DNA of 64,000 nucleotides from Nitrosomonas sp. HPC101 (GTDB taxonomy: Bacteria > Pseudomonadota > Gammaproteobacteria > Burkholderiales > Nitrosomonadaceae). Location of the stretch: NCBI RefSeq assembly GCF_009833125.1, contig NZ_QRCC01000001.1, forward strand, positions 1 through 64,000. The letters run 5' to 3'. Under the pieces are notes generated by a model. It did not search any database. It was not told the origin of the DNA and saw only the letters and a program-made list of their open reading frames with translations. Of this stretch, positions 28,366 through 37,575 are shown one piece after another. Every line of letters starts with the position of its first letter. Position 1 is the first letter of the stretch. The position numbers and the translations under genes were made by a program.

Positions 28366-30735
28366 ATGGTACGCAAATTTCTGATTTTTCTATTCATTCT
28401 CTCGGCAATTATTCCAGCTGCCGCGTGGCTGCTTCTTGAAGGCAGTCTGCCCGTTTATGAAGGAAATCAGCCTCTTCCTGGTTTGACTGACACAGTGGCT
28501 GTCGAACGGGATGCGCTCGGCACGGTAACAATCAGTGCCCGGAACAGGCTTGATCTGGTACGCGGTCTGGGTTTCGTCCATGCACAGGAACGTTTCTTTG
28601 AAATGGATCTGATGCGCCGCAAGGCTGCTGGAGAGCTGGCGGAATTATTCGGTGTCACCGCGCTACCGATGGATCGCAAAACACGTGCCTACCGCATGCG
28701 TGCCCGTGCACAGACAATGCTGCAACACCTGCCGCAGGATCAGTTTCGCTTGATTGAAGCATATCGGGATGGTGTCAATGCAGGACTGGATAACCTTGAA
28801 ATCAGACAATTCGGCTATCTGCTTACGCAAACTTCTCCCCAGCCCTGGCGTAACGAAGACAGTCTATTGACCGTGCTGGCCATGTATCTAACGCTGCAGG
28901 AAGCCAGTATTGATCGCGAACTGGGATTGTCAATGATGCATGCTTCACTACCGGAGTCCGTCTATCGTTTTTTGACCGCCAGCGGCGGAGAATGGGATGC
29001 CGCTCTGGATGAAAGCCAGTTTGAATGGCCCTCCTACCCTCCCGTTACCGATATTGATCTGCGCTCAATCAGCCAGCAAGCCTTGTCAGGCAACAGCTTC
29101 CAGGAATCGCCTGCGATCGGCAGCAATGCTTTCGCAGTGGGAGGCAATCTGGGCAACGGCAATGCGCTGGTCGCCAACGACATGCATCTGTCTCTACGGG
29201 TGCCGGATTTATGGTTCCGTACCCGCCTGATTTATCCGGCCCCCTCGCACACTCACCGGAAGATCGATATAACGGGAGTCAGCCTCCCTGGTGTCCCGGC
29301 TATCGTTGCCGGTTCCAACCGTCATATCGCCTGGGGATTTACTAATTCTTACGGTGATTTTTCCGATTGGATCAGAGTCAGACTCGATCCGGATAATTCT
29401 GACCGTTATGCCGATCATGATGAATGGAAGCCAATCCAAATAGAGCGGGAAACGCTACGGGTGCGTGACGCACCCGATGAAATACTCGAAATCCGTGAAA
29501 CCAGGTGGGGCCCTATCCTTGCCAAAGATCATGATGGCACACCTCTGGCACTGGCTTGGACAGCGCTCCAGCCAGATGCCATCAACCTCGATATTACCAG
29601 GCTGGAACAAACAGACAGTCTGGAGGAAGCAGTCAAAATTGCGCAAGGTGCTGGCATCCCGGCACAAAATTTTATTGTGGGCAGTAAAAATGGCGATATC
29701 GCCTGGACAATTGCCGGCCGTATTCCTTTGCGCGTGGGTGGTTACGATGCCAATCTGCCCACAGAATGGAACCAACAGACAATCGGCTGGCATGGCTGGC
29801 TGGCACCTGCTGATTATCCGCTGGCTATCAATCCGCCGGGAATGCGACTCTGGAACGGCAATTCCAGAATGATCGATGGCCCCTTGCTGAAAAAACTGGG
29901 GGATGGCGGGTATGATCTCGGTGCACGCAGCCGGCAGATCCGTGATCAATTACGTGCGCTCGATCATTTTTTACCGGAAGATCTGCTCGCCATCCAGCTG
30001 GATGATCGTGCGCTATTGCTCACCCGCTGGAAGCAGCTGCTGGAAGAAACATTGCAAAAAACCTCACCAGCCACGTGGAGCCGGGAAATGCAACTCGCTT
30101 TGCATGACTGGAACAATCATGCTGCACCCCAATCAGTAGCGTATCGCGTTGTACGCAGCTTCCGTCTCGCTGTTATGGAACACCTCCTCAATGCTTTTAC
30201 AGCTACAGTGAGGCTCGATTATCCCGATTTTGTACTGCCGCGTCTGAGTCAGGTTGAACATGCAGTCTGGGCGCTGATCAAGCACCGTCCACCGCATTTA
30301 CTGCCTTCCAGCGACGCCAGCTGGGATGAGATGCTTGCAGCCTGTGCACAACGCGTGACAGAGCGGCTGCAGGCTCAGCCAGGCGGTATTGCTGCGCGTA
30401 ACTGGGGTGAGGAGAACACTGCTGCAATCCGGCACCCTCTCAGTCGCGCCTTACCGTCATGGCTTGCGGCATGGCTGGATATGCCGGCAGATCAGTTGCC
30501 CGGGGATCACCACATGCCTCGCCTCCAGACACCAAACTTCGGCGCATCCATGCGCTTTGTTGTTGCGCCGGGAAAGGAAGAAGAGGGGTATTTTCAGATG
30601 CCGGGAGGCCAGAGCGGCCATCCGCTCTCTCCTTACTATGGCAGCGGTCATGCCGATTGGGTGGCAGGGAATGCCAATCCGTTTCTGCCGGGCCTGCCAC
30701 AACAAACTTTGTATCTACACCCCACCGATCTATAA
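28366..30735 (+). CDS. Penicillin acylase family N-terminal nucleophile hydrolase
   Basis: Members cleave amide bonds: beta-lactam side chains, acyl-homoserine lactones (PvdQ, QuiP) or N-acyl amino acids. The 789-residue precursor has a signal sequence (KFLIFLFILSAIIPAAAWLL), an alpha chain starting near YEGNQPLPGL, and a beta chain expected to begin at Ser253 in IGSNAFAVGG, where autocatalytic cleavage exposes the nucleophile. Later Ntn features include VANDMHLSLRVPDLWF, GVSLPGVPAIVAGSNRHIAWG, the oxyanion-type NSRM segment, and the closing GQSGHPLSPYYGSG. It should act in the periplasm. It lies 295 bases before prsR in the same direction; a role in trimming an acylated product of that cluster is inference. 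Confidence 0.88.
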   Translation: MVRKFLIFLFILSAIIPAAAWLLLEGSLPVYEGNQPLPGLTDTVAVERDALGTVTISARNRLDLVRGLGFVHAQERFFEMDLMRRKAAGELAELFGVTALPMDRKTRAYRMRARAQTMLQHLPQDQFRLIEAYRDGVNAGLDNLEIRQFGYLLTQTSPQPWRNEDSLLTVLAMYLTLQEASIDRELGLSMMHASLPESVYRFLTASGGEWDAALDESQFEWPSYPPVTDIDLRSISQQALSGNSFQESPAIGSNAFAVGGNLGNGNALVANDMHLSLRVPDLWFRTRLIYPAPSHTHRKIDITGVSLPGVPAIVAGSNRHIAWGFTNSYGDFSDWIRVRLDPDNSDRYADHDEWKPIQIERETLRVRDAPDEILEIRETRWGPILAKDHDGTPLALAWTALQPDAINLDITRLEQTDSLEEAVKIAQGAGIPAQNFIVGSKNGDIAWTIAGRIPLRVGGYDANLPTEWNQQTIGWHGWLAPADYPLAINPPGMRLWNGNSRMIDGPLLKKLGDGGYDLGARSRQIRDQLRALDHFLPEDLLAIQLDDRALLLTRWKQLLEETLQKTSPATWSREMQLALHDWNNHAAPQSVAYRVVRSFRLAVMEHLLNAFTATVRLDYPDFVLPRLSQVEHAVWALIKHRPPHLLPSSDASWDEMLAACAQRVTERLQAQPGGIAARNWGEENTAAIRHPLSRALPSWLAAWLDMPADQLPGDHHMPRLQTPNFGASMRFVVAPGKEEEGYFQMPGGQSGHPLSPYYGSGHADWVAGNANPFLPGLPQQTLYLHPTDL

Positions 30736-30760
30736 GAGAGCTTCTGATCAAATCCTCCAT
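30736..30760. repeat. Degenerate copy of the dispersed repeat end
   Basis: Directly after the acylase stop, GAGAGCTTCTGATCAAATC followed by CTCCAT matches the first 25 bases of the repeat at 48190 with several substitutions, after which similarity fades. The remaining spacer to 31030 shows a CTGACGTCAG palindrome at 30955-30964, about 65 bases before prsR, and no gene. Confidence 0.35.
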
Positions 30761-31030
30761 CATCCTGGCTGATACATTATGCTGCTCTGCCTGGATCCAG
30801 ACATCGTCACGTTACTGCTTCCTTCCCGATCAATCCGATTTAGCTTAATATTTTTGAAAAAGTGTCGATAGAACTTACACAATTTAATGACAACTTGATA
30901 CCAGCATACTGAAATCGGTTAATTTTTACTTTTGGCAAAAAACCGACTGTGGCCCTGACGTCAGTAAATTACGCATAGAACAGCAGGATTGTTCCGTTAT
31001 TTATGTTAAATTCATGAGAGCAGTCGCAAT

Positions 31031-32389
31031 ATGAAAGTAAACGAAACACAAAAAAAATTGCTTGTTGTAGAAGATGATCCCGGGCTCCAGAAACAATTGC
31101 GCTGGAGTTTTGATGATTGCAGTGTAGCTGTTGCTTCTGACCGTGAAAGTGCGCTTGCGCAAATCCGCCGGCATGAACCCGCAGTCGTAACCATGGATCT
31201 TGGCTTGCCTCCCGATCCGGACGGGGCAACGGAGGGGCTGGCCACTCTGCAACAGATTCTTGCCATGGCTCCCGACACCAAAGTCATCGTGCTGACCGGT
31301 AACCAGAATCATGAAAATGCGCTGAAAGCAATTGACATGGGCGCTTATGATTTTCATCAGAAACCTCTTGATGCGAGTGTACTTAATCTGATTGTAAATC
31401 GGGCCTTTTACCTGCATCGCCTGCAGAGAGAAAATTACAAGCTGCAGCAATCCGGTCTGATTTCATCCATTCCCGGGTTTATTACCGGAGATCCGGGCAT
31501 GGCTAAAATCTGCCAGCAGATCGAACGCATTGCATCTTCCGATGTAGCGGTCGCCTTGCTGGGCGAAAGTGGCACCGGGAAGGAAGTGCTGGCCAAAGCA
31601 CTTCACCAGCTCAGTGACAGAAACGATAAACGCATGATTGCGGTAAATTGCGCGGCGATTCCGGAACCACTACTGGAAACTGAATTATTCGGTTACGAAA
31701 AAGGTGCCTTCACCGGCGCTGCAAAACAAACTCCAGGGAAAATTGAAACCGCGCAAGGAGGCACATTTTTTCTGGACGAAGTGGGTGATCTGCCCCTTTC
31801 GCTGCAGGCCAAGCTGTTAAGGTTTCTGCAGGAACGGGTTATTGAACGCATTGGAGGCCGAGAAGAAATCCCGGTTGATGTACGGATTGTCAGTGCAACC
31901 CATCAGGATCTGAAAAAAATGATCGATGCTGGTACTTTCCGTGAAGATCTGTTTTACCGGCTATGCGAGATAAGCATTCACATACCGCCGATACGTGAAC
32001 GTGTTGGTGACGCTGTGTTACTTGCTCACCACTTCAAAAATCAATTCCGCGCCAGGGAAAAGCGCCAGACACTCAACTTCAGCCAGGATGCTCTGGATGC
32101 AATCAGCAGTCACCGCTGGCCGGGCAATGTTCGCGAAATTGAAAACTGTATCAAGCGCGCTGTCATCATGGCGGAGGGTTCACAGATCACAGCTCTGGAT
32201 TTGGGATTAAAACCGGCAGATAATCCCGGGCAACCAGCCACCCTGCGCGAAGTTCGGGATCAGGCGGAACGCGAGGTAATCGCCAAGGCTCTGGCCCGAG
32301 TGGATGGCAATATTGCCAAAGCCGCAGAATTGCTTGGTATTACCCGGCCGACACTTTACGATCTGATGAATCGCCATGGATTCAAGTAA
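31031..32389 (+). CDS. prsR: PEP-CTERM-type sigma-54 response regulator PrsR
   Basis: This NtrC-class activator has three parts: a receiver domain (phospho-acceptor Asp56 in TMDLGLPPD, Lys111), an AAA+ sigma-54-interacting domain with Walker A GESGTGKE at 178-185 and the GAFTGA loop at 225-230, and a C-terminal Fis-type HTH (from about residue 415, AKAAELLGITRPTLYDLM). The overall sequence, including the start KKLLVVEDDPGLQKQLRW and the unusual 'LGLPPDPDGATEGL', is characteristic of PrsR from exosortase/PEP-CTERM loci, where its partner kinase PrsK is usually adjacent. No PrsK gene is in the window. The exosortase-associated acyl ligase follows by 41 bases. Confidence 0.9.
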   Translation: MKVNETQKKLLVVEDDPGLQKQLRWSFDDCSVAVASDRESALAQIRRHEPAVVTMDLGLPPDPDGATEGLATLQQILAMAPDTKVIVLTGNQNHENALKAIDMGAYDFHQKPLDASVLNLIVNRAFYLHRLQRENYKLQQSGLISSIPGFITGDPGMAKICQQIERIASSDVAVALLGESGTGKEVLAKALHQLSDRNDKRMIAVNCAAIPEPLLETELFGYEKGAFTGAAKQTPGKIETAQGGTFFLDEVGDLPLSLQAKLLRFLQERVIERIGGREEIPVDVRIVSATHQDLKKMIDAGTFREDLFYRLCEISIHIPPIRERVGDAVLLAHHFKNQFRAREKRQTLNFSQDALDAISSHRWPGNVREIENCIKRAVIMAEGSQITALDLGLKPADNPGQPATLREVRDQAEREVIAKALARVDGNIAKAAELLGITRPTLYDLMNRHGFK

Positions 32390-32430
32390 ACTATAAAATT
32401 CATCCGCCTCGCTAGTTACCGGACCGACCC

Positions 32431-34020
32431 ATGACTTCTCTTTTCCACGAACTGGTCTACCAGTCTGCCGATCGGGCTATAAACCCTGTCGCGCTGATTG
32501 ATCAGAAACGACATTTATCTTATCCAGCACTGGCCGAGGCAGTGCAATCATTCGCCGGCATTCTGCACACATTCAACCTGAGCCGGGGAGAGCGCGTAGC
32601 CGTCTATCTTGAAAAACGGCTTGAAACTGTCATTGCCCTGTTCGGCACATCTGCCGCTGGAGGGGCATTCGTACCTGCCAATCCGCTGTTAAAAGCCGAG
32701 CAGGTCGCTTATATTCTCAATGATTGCAATGTCAGAATACTGGTTACTTCTGCGGATCGACTCAACCTGCTCAGTCCAGTATTATCGCAATGTCATGATC
32801 TACATACTGTGATCACCGTTGACGAATTCCAGGGATCACCGCCAGCATCTGGCCCGAATATTGTTTCATGGCAGCAGGCGCAGACATCTTCTTCCAAGGC
32901 TGTACGCCTGCCGCGGTGTATCGACAGTGACATGGCGGCAATCCTGTATACCTCCGGCAGCACCGGCAAGCCCAAAGGAGTGGTACTGTCCCACCGCAAC
33001 CTGGTAACCGGTGCCAAAAGTGTTTCCCAGTATTTGAGTAACCGGGCGAATGACCGAATTCTGGCAGTGCTGCCGCTTAGCTTCGATTACGGCTTGAATC
33101 AGCTGAATACAGCATTTTATGTGGGCGCCACCGCCGTTCTGATGAATTATCTGCTGCCTCGCGATATTCTTTCCATTATCAAACGCGAGCAGATTACCGG
33201 ATTGGCTGCTGTCCCTCCCCTGTGGACACAACTGGCACAACTGGACTGGCAAGGTATACAAACGCTGCGTTATATTACCAATTCCGGTGGTGCAATGCCT
33301 CGTTCCACCTTGTCACGTCTGCGCAACGCACTGCCCGACACGGAAATTTTTCTGATGTACGGCCTGACGGAAGCCTTTCGTTCGACCTATCTACCCCCCG
33401 AAGAAGTGGATAGCCGCCCGGACTCCATGGGCAAGGCCATCCCCAATGCGGAAGTCATGGTATTACGGGAAGATGGCACTCACTGCGCATCAGGCGAACC
33501 GGGCGAACTGGTACATCGCGGCCCGCTGGTCTCTATGGGTTACTGGAATGATCCGGGTAAAACATCCGCTCGCTTTCGGCCGCTTACGCCGCGTCAATCC
33601 GGATTGACTCTCCCGGAGCTGGCGGTATGGTCGGGTGATACCGTGCGTATGGATGAAGAAGGCTATCTGTATTTTATCGGCCGGCGTGACGACATGATCA
33701 AGACCTCTGGTTACCGTGTCAGCCCAACAGAAATCGAGGAAGTTATCTACGCAACAGAAACCGTTGCGGAAGCTGCCGCGTTCGGGGCACCTCATCCCAC
33801 ACTCGGTCAGGCAATCGTCGTGGTTGCAGTCCCCAAAACAGGGCTCGAACTGAATCAGGATATCTTGTCAGCTGCCTGCAAAAACCACTTACCTGCTTTC
33901 ATGCAACCCGGTCTGATTACGTTACGGCAGACCAGTCTGCCACGTAACCCGAATGGAAAAATTGATCGAAAAAATCTGGCCAGTGAATTCCAATACATTT
34001 TTCAAACAGAAGAAACATAG
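32431..34020 (+). CDS. Acyl-CoA ligase (AMP-forming), exosortase A-associated type
   Basis: The 529-residue ANL-family enzyme activates a carboxylate as acyl-adenylate. Visible motifs: AAILYTSGSTGKPKGVVLSH (P-loop from residue 174), FLMYGLTEAFRSTYLPP, SGDTVRMDEEGYLYFIGR and the hinge DDMIKTSGYRVSPTEIE, then the C-terminal catalytic lysine in NPNGKIDRK. The 'LTEAFRSTYLPPEEVDSRPDSMG' style sequence matches the ligase found with exosortase A. The next gene starts 2 bases after the stop. The acyl carrier protein that often accompanies this ligase is missing here, so the acceptor of the activated acyl group is not evident. Confidence 0.87.
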   Translation: MTSLFHELVYQSADRAINPVALIDQKRHLSYPALAEAVQSFAGILHTFNLSRGERVAVYLEKRLETVIALFGTSAAGGAFVPANPLLKAEQVAYILNDCNVRILVTSADRLNLLSPVLSQCHDLHTVITVDEFQGSPPASGPNIVSWQQAQTSSSKAVRLPRCIDSDMAAILYTSGSTGKPKGVVLSHRNLVTGAKSVSQYLSNRANDRILAVLPLSFDYGLNQLNTAFYVGATAVLMNYLLPRDILSIIKREQITGLAAVPPLWTQLAQLDWQGIQTLRYITNSGGAMPRSTLSRLRNALPDTEIFLMYGLTEAFRSTYLPPEEVDSRPDSMGKAIPNAEVMVLREDGTHCASGEPGELVHRGPLVSMGYWNDPGKTSARFRPLTPRQSGLTLPELAVWSGDTVRMDEEGYLYFIGRRDDMIKTSGYRVSPTEIEEVIYATETVAEAAAFGAPHPTLGQAIVVVAVPKTGLELNQDILSAACKNHLPAFMQPGLITLRQTSLPRNPNGKIDRKNLASEFQYIFQTEET

Positions 34021-34022
34021 CG

Positions 34023-35252
34023 ATGAATCAACCCAAACATGCGCCGACAACCCAGTTTTCCGTACAGGATCATTGCCTCGTCGTTGGCGGTATTCCGCTC
34101 ACGCGCCTGGCTCAGCGAGTTGGAAGCACACCTTTCTATGCCTATGATCGTCAGTTAATTTCCGCACGTATACGATCTCTGAGGCAACACCTGCCGGCTG
34201 GCCTGCTTCTGCACTACGCAATGAAAGCCAATCCGATGTCGGCTGTGGTACAGCATCTGGCAGGTCTAGTGGATGGAATTGATGTCGCTTCGGCTGGCGA
34301 AATGAAAGTGGCACTGGATGCGGGCGTAACTCCGGACAACATCAGTTTTGCGGGGCCCGGCAAAAGTCGCCAGGAACTGGCCTGTGCCATCGCGGCCGGT
34401 ATTGTGATTAACATAGAATCCGAATACGAACTGGAAACCATCGCTCAACTGGCAGGCGAAACAGGCTTTCACCCCAGAGTAGCAGTACGGGTCAATCCCG
34501 ATTTTGAGCTGAAATCTTCCGGCATGAAAATGGGAGGTGGCTCCAAACAGTTTGGCATCGACGCCGAATGCGTCCCGGCCGTGTTACGGCGTATCGCTCA
34601 ACTGCAGCTGGATTTAGAGGGATTGCATATTTTCAGCGGCTCGCAAAATCTCAGAGTGGAAGCCATTCAGGAAGCACATGAAAAGACGCTGCAACTCGGC
34701 TTGCAGCTGGCTTCGATCTCGCCCGTACCAATGCGCACTATCAATATTGGCGGCGGGCTTGGTATCCCTTATTTCCCCGGGGAAAAGCCGCTTGACTTGA
34801 ATACTGTTGGAGTCAACCTGAAACAACTGCTGGCAGGGATTTCCCCTTCCTCTCCAGATGTCCGGTTCGTGATCGAGTTGGGACGCTACATAGTAGCGGA
34901 AGCAGGTATCTATGTGTGCCGTGTACTGGAAAAGAAACTGTCGAGAGGACAGATTTTTCTCATCACCAATGGAGGTTTGCATCATCATCTTGCAGCATCG
35001 GGCAATTTTGGTCAGGTCATCCGCAAAAACTACCCGGTCGCAATCGGAAACAAAATGTACATCGACGAAACCGAGATTGCTTCAGTAGTCGGGCCACTCT
35101 GTACTCCGCTGGATTTACTTGCCGATCGAATGGAGCTATCCAGAGCCGAACCGGGAGATCTGATCGTGATTTTTCAATCCGGTGCCTATGGATTAACAGC
35201 CAGCCCCACTTCTTTTCTTGGCCACCCTGCTCCACTGGAAGTTTTAGTCTGA
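34023..35252 (+). CDS. PLP-dependent decarboxylase, exosortase A-associated type
   Basis: A fold-type III decarboxylase related to diaminopimelate/ornithine decarboxylases, 409 residues. The PLP lysine is Lys68 in YAMKANP; the phosphate-binding glycines are in INIGGGLGIPYF; the partner active-site cysteine is in VGPLCTPLD; ELGRYIVAEAG and GAYG also fit. It probably decarboxylates an amino acid or an amino-acyl conjugate in the cytosol. Its start lies 2 bases after the acyl ligase, implying coupled translation and a shared pathway. The substrate is unknown; the family name comes from genome context in exosortase-bearing bacteria. Confidence 0.88.
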   Translation: MNQPKHAPTTQFSVQDHCLVVGGIPLTRLAQRVGSTPFYAYDRQLISARIRSLRQHLPAGLLLHYAMKANPMSAVVQHLAGLVDGIDVASAGEMKVALDAGVTPDNISFAGPGKSRQELACAIAAGIVINIESEYELETIAQLAGETGFHPRVAVRVNPDFELKSSGMKMGGGSKQFGIDAECVPAVLRRIAQLQLDLEGLHIFSGSQNLRVEAIQEAHEKTLQLGLQLASISPVPMRTINIGGGLGIPYFPGEKPLDLNTVGVNLKQLLAGISPSSPDVRFVIELGRYIVAEAGIYVCRVLEKKLSRGQIFLITNGGLHHHLAASGNFGQVIRKNYPVAIGNKMYIDETEIASVVGPLCTPLDLLADRMELSRAEPGDLIVIFQSGAYGLTASPTSFLGHPAPLEVLV

Positions 35253-35277
35253 AAACCTGCTGTCAAGTGGATACTTA

Positions 35278-35294
35278 TCTCTGTAACAGAGATG
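35278..35294. promoter_or_regulatory. 17-base palindrome ATCTCTGTAACAGAGAT
   Basis: Two perfect 8-base arms flank a single central A in the 159-base gap before the asparagine-synthetase-like gene, 118 bases upstream of its start. Its symmetry suits a dimeric repressor or activator site. No T-run follows, so it is not a terminator. Confidence 0.4.
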
Positions 35295-35411
35295 GCATAC
35301 AAATCAAATAGCTGCAAGAAACAAGCACAAAGAAGTAAGAAAATTGGAATCGCGCCAAGGTGTTATCATGATACTAGCATTCAAGGCAATCCGGAAAGAT
35401 GAGGAGATGAT

Positions 35412-37268
35412 ATGAGTGGTATATGTGGCTGGTTGAGTGTTGATCATTCGACAATAGAGAATCAGCAGATTATTGATCGTATGGCGCGTTTGCTCACTCG
35501 CTTTGACAGCAATCCTGCACAAACAGCAGTGCAAGGCAATGCTGCTCTGTCTGTTGCTGCAAAAACAAGTCATGCTCACCTCTATGAAAAAGATGGCTTA
35601 TTAACAGGCGTCTGGGGAAGGATAAAATCAAGAAATGAACATCTTCAGGCAGATATTGATGCTAAAGGAATGGCTTTGGCGCTTGCAGATCTATGGTTGC
35701 AGCAAGGCGAAAAATTATTTTCCGATCTTGCCGGTGAATTCGTGTGCTGCGTCGTGGACAGCCGCGCGCGCAAGGTTGCCCTGGCGATTGATCCATTGGG
35801 CACACATACGCTCTATTATCAGCAATTAAGTGACGGAATCCTGTTTGGAACCTCAGCTGATGTCCTGCTTGCCCATCCACAAGCCAATCAGGAAATCAAT
35901 CCACAGGGACTGTTCAACTACCTCTATTTTCATATGATACCGGGACCAGGCACCATTTATCAGGCCCAGCAACGCCTGCTCCCCGGTGAATGTCTGTACT
36001 TCGACAATAGCCACGCAGAGGCCAAGCGCTACACACAAGCTCAATTCAATGAGAATATAAAACGTCCCTTTCCAGAACTGCAGCAGACATTTCTTGCTTT
36101 GCTCAGAAAAAGCGTCAGTGAAGTGATACAAGGCCAGAAAGCCGGAACATTTTTAAGCGGAGGAACGGACAGCTCCACTCTCGCGGGAATGCTGACAGAA
36201 ATTACCGGCGAGCCCGCCAAAACGTATTCAATCGGCTTTGAAGCAGCCGGTTATGACGAGATGCATTATGCGCGGATCGCTGCCCGGCATTTCTCGACGG
36301 ATCACCATGAATACTACGTCACACCAGATGATGTTGTCGAAACGATCCCATTGATTGCCTCAGTCTTCGACCAACCTTTTGGCAATGCATCGGCACTGCC
36401 GGCTTATTATTGTGCGCGCATGGCCAGGAATGATGGCCTGGATTTACTGCTTGGCGGCGACGGTGGAGATGAGCTGTTCGGTGGCAATGTACGTTATGCT
36501 AAACAATACATTTTTTCTCTGTATGACCGGATTCCCGCTCCTGTGAGAAAGCACCTGCTCTCCCCTCTTATCCTGTCCATTCCGTCTGATACCGGCCCAA
36601 GACTACTCCGCAAGGCACGCAGCTACGTCACACAAGCAACTGTTCCCATGCCTCACCGGATGGAAACTTATAATCTATTAGCGCATTACGGTTTCGAAAC
36701 TGTGTTTTCTCCAGAATTATTGGAACAGGTGAATATCGGACAGCCTGCGCAACTGATTGAACAAACCTATCGTGATGCTTTTCGTGCACACAGCCTGATC
36801 AACCGTATGCTGGCCTTTGATTGGAAATTTACATTGGCGGATAATGATTTTCCAAAAGTGGTTCAGGCTTGCCGTTTGGGTGGCATGGAAGTGGCTTTCC
36901 CGTTTGCCAATGATGAAATGATTGCCTTTTCTCTCGCACTGGATCCGAATCAGAAACTAAAAGGGACGCAGCTGCGCTACTTCTTTAAACAGGCGTTACG
37001 AGGCTTTTTGCCAGATGAGATCATTGTCAAGCAAAAACAGGGATTTGGCTTGCCATTTGGTGTCTGGCTTCAATCGCACAAACCGTTACGGGAAATTGCT
37101 GCAGACAGCATGAGTGACCTCAAATCCCGCAATATCATACGGAATGATTTTATCGACAGGCTGCTTGACCAGCATCTTCACGAGCACGCCAGCTATCACG
37201 GCACTATGGTGTGGCTGTTGATGATGCTGGAATACTGGTTCAAACAACATCATTCGGAAAAAGTGTGA
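35412..37268 (+). CDS. Asparagine-synthetase-like ligase with degenerate glutaminase
   Basis: The 618-residue protein has the two-domain layout of AsnB. The C-terminal synthetase domain keeps the pyrophosphate loop FLSGGTDSS (249-255 for the core) and LLGGDGGDELFGGN, so ATP-dependent adenylation and amide formation look possible. The N-terminal class II amidotransferase domain is damaged: the protein begins MSGICGW, so position 2 is Ser instead of the nucleophile Cys, and the usual NGEIYN segment is replaced by TGVWGRIKS. It resembles beta-lactam-synthetase-type enzymes that use an amine or an internal nucleophile in place of glutamine. AGGAG precedes the ATG. It lies between the exosortase-associated decarboxylase and acyltransferase. 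Confidence 0.85.
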   Translation: MSGICGWLSVDHSTIENQQIIDRMARLLTRFDSNPAQTAVQGNAALSVAAKTSHAHLYEKDGLLTGVWGRIKSRNEHLQADIDAKGMALALADLWLQQGEKLFSDLAGEFVCCVVDSRARKVALAIDPLGTHTLYYQQLSDGILFGTSADVLLAHPQANQEINPQGLFNYLYFHMIPGPGTIYQAQQRLLPGECLYFDNSHAEAKRYTQAQFNENIKRPFPELQQTFLALLRKSVSEVIQGQKAGTFLSGGTDSSTLAGMLTEITGEPAKTYSIGFEAAGYDEMHYARIAARHFSTDHHEYYVTPDDVVETIPLIASVFDQPFGNASALPAYYCARMARNDGLDLLLGGDGGDELFGGNVRYAKQYIFSLYDRIPAPVRKHLLSPLILSIPSDTGPRLLRKARSYVTQATVPMPHRMETYNLLAHYGFETVFSPELLEQVNIGQPAQLIEQTYRDAFRAHSLINRMLAFDWKFTLADNDFPKVVQACRLGGMEVAFPFANDEMIAFSLALDPNQKLKGTQLRYFFKQALRGFLPDEIIVKQKQGFGLPFGVWLQSHKPLREIAADSMSDLKSRNIIRNDFIDRLLDQHLHEHASYHGTMVWLLMMLEYWFKQHHSEKV

Positions 37269-37575
37269 AATTTACTCAATTGCCACAAAAATAACATTGA
37301 AAATGTTATCAATTTGTCATGTTATAGCGACATAAATATAACTGATATGTCGTTATTTTAACGACAAGATTATTCGGCTCCTGGTTTTAGGATTGATGTT
37401 CCCTGGAAATACAATCGATTGCAATAATGTCAGCATCAAAATGCAAAAAATATAAAGTCGTATCGCTCGCATATTCCTCAGATTGAAAACTGACCCAAAC
37501 AGTAAAATTAATGACTGTTTGGGTAGCATTTGGTGCGCTGTTTTTTTGTGTAAACAAAATCTTGTCGGAGAAAAT
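37269..37575. other. Spacer packed with inverted repeats
   Basis: In 307 bases there are four symmetric elements: ATAACATT-GAA-AATGTTAT at 37291-37309; CGACATA/TATGTCG at 37328-37352; CGTTA/TAACG just after; and the perfect 11-base pair at 37493-37524. The first may act as a weak end signal for the preceding gene; the last lies before the acyltransferase. A leftward frame here has no support. Confidence 0.5.
37493..37524. promoter_or_regulatory. Perfect 11-bp inverted repeat upstream of acyltransferase
   Basis: ACCCAAACAGT is followed, after 10 AT-rich bases, by its exact reverse complement. It ends 51 bases before the acyltransferase ATG, inside the probable 5' untranslated region or promoter. 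It may be an operator, or an RNA hairpin controlling translation; a T-run (TTTTTTT) begins about 15 bases later, too far for a standard terminator. Confidence 0.45.

Noticed and set aside
30736..37575. Sigma-54 (-24/-12) promoters expected for PrsR targets
   Set aside because: I looked for GG-N10-GC with TGGCAC/TTGCA context before prsR, the asparagine-synthetase-like gene and the acyltransferase; TGGCA-like strings occur but none has GC at the right distance.
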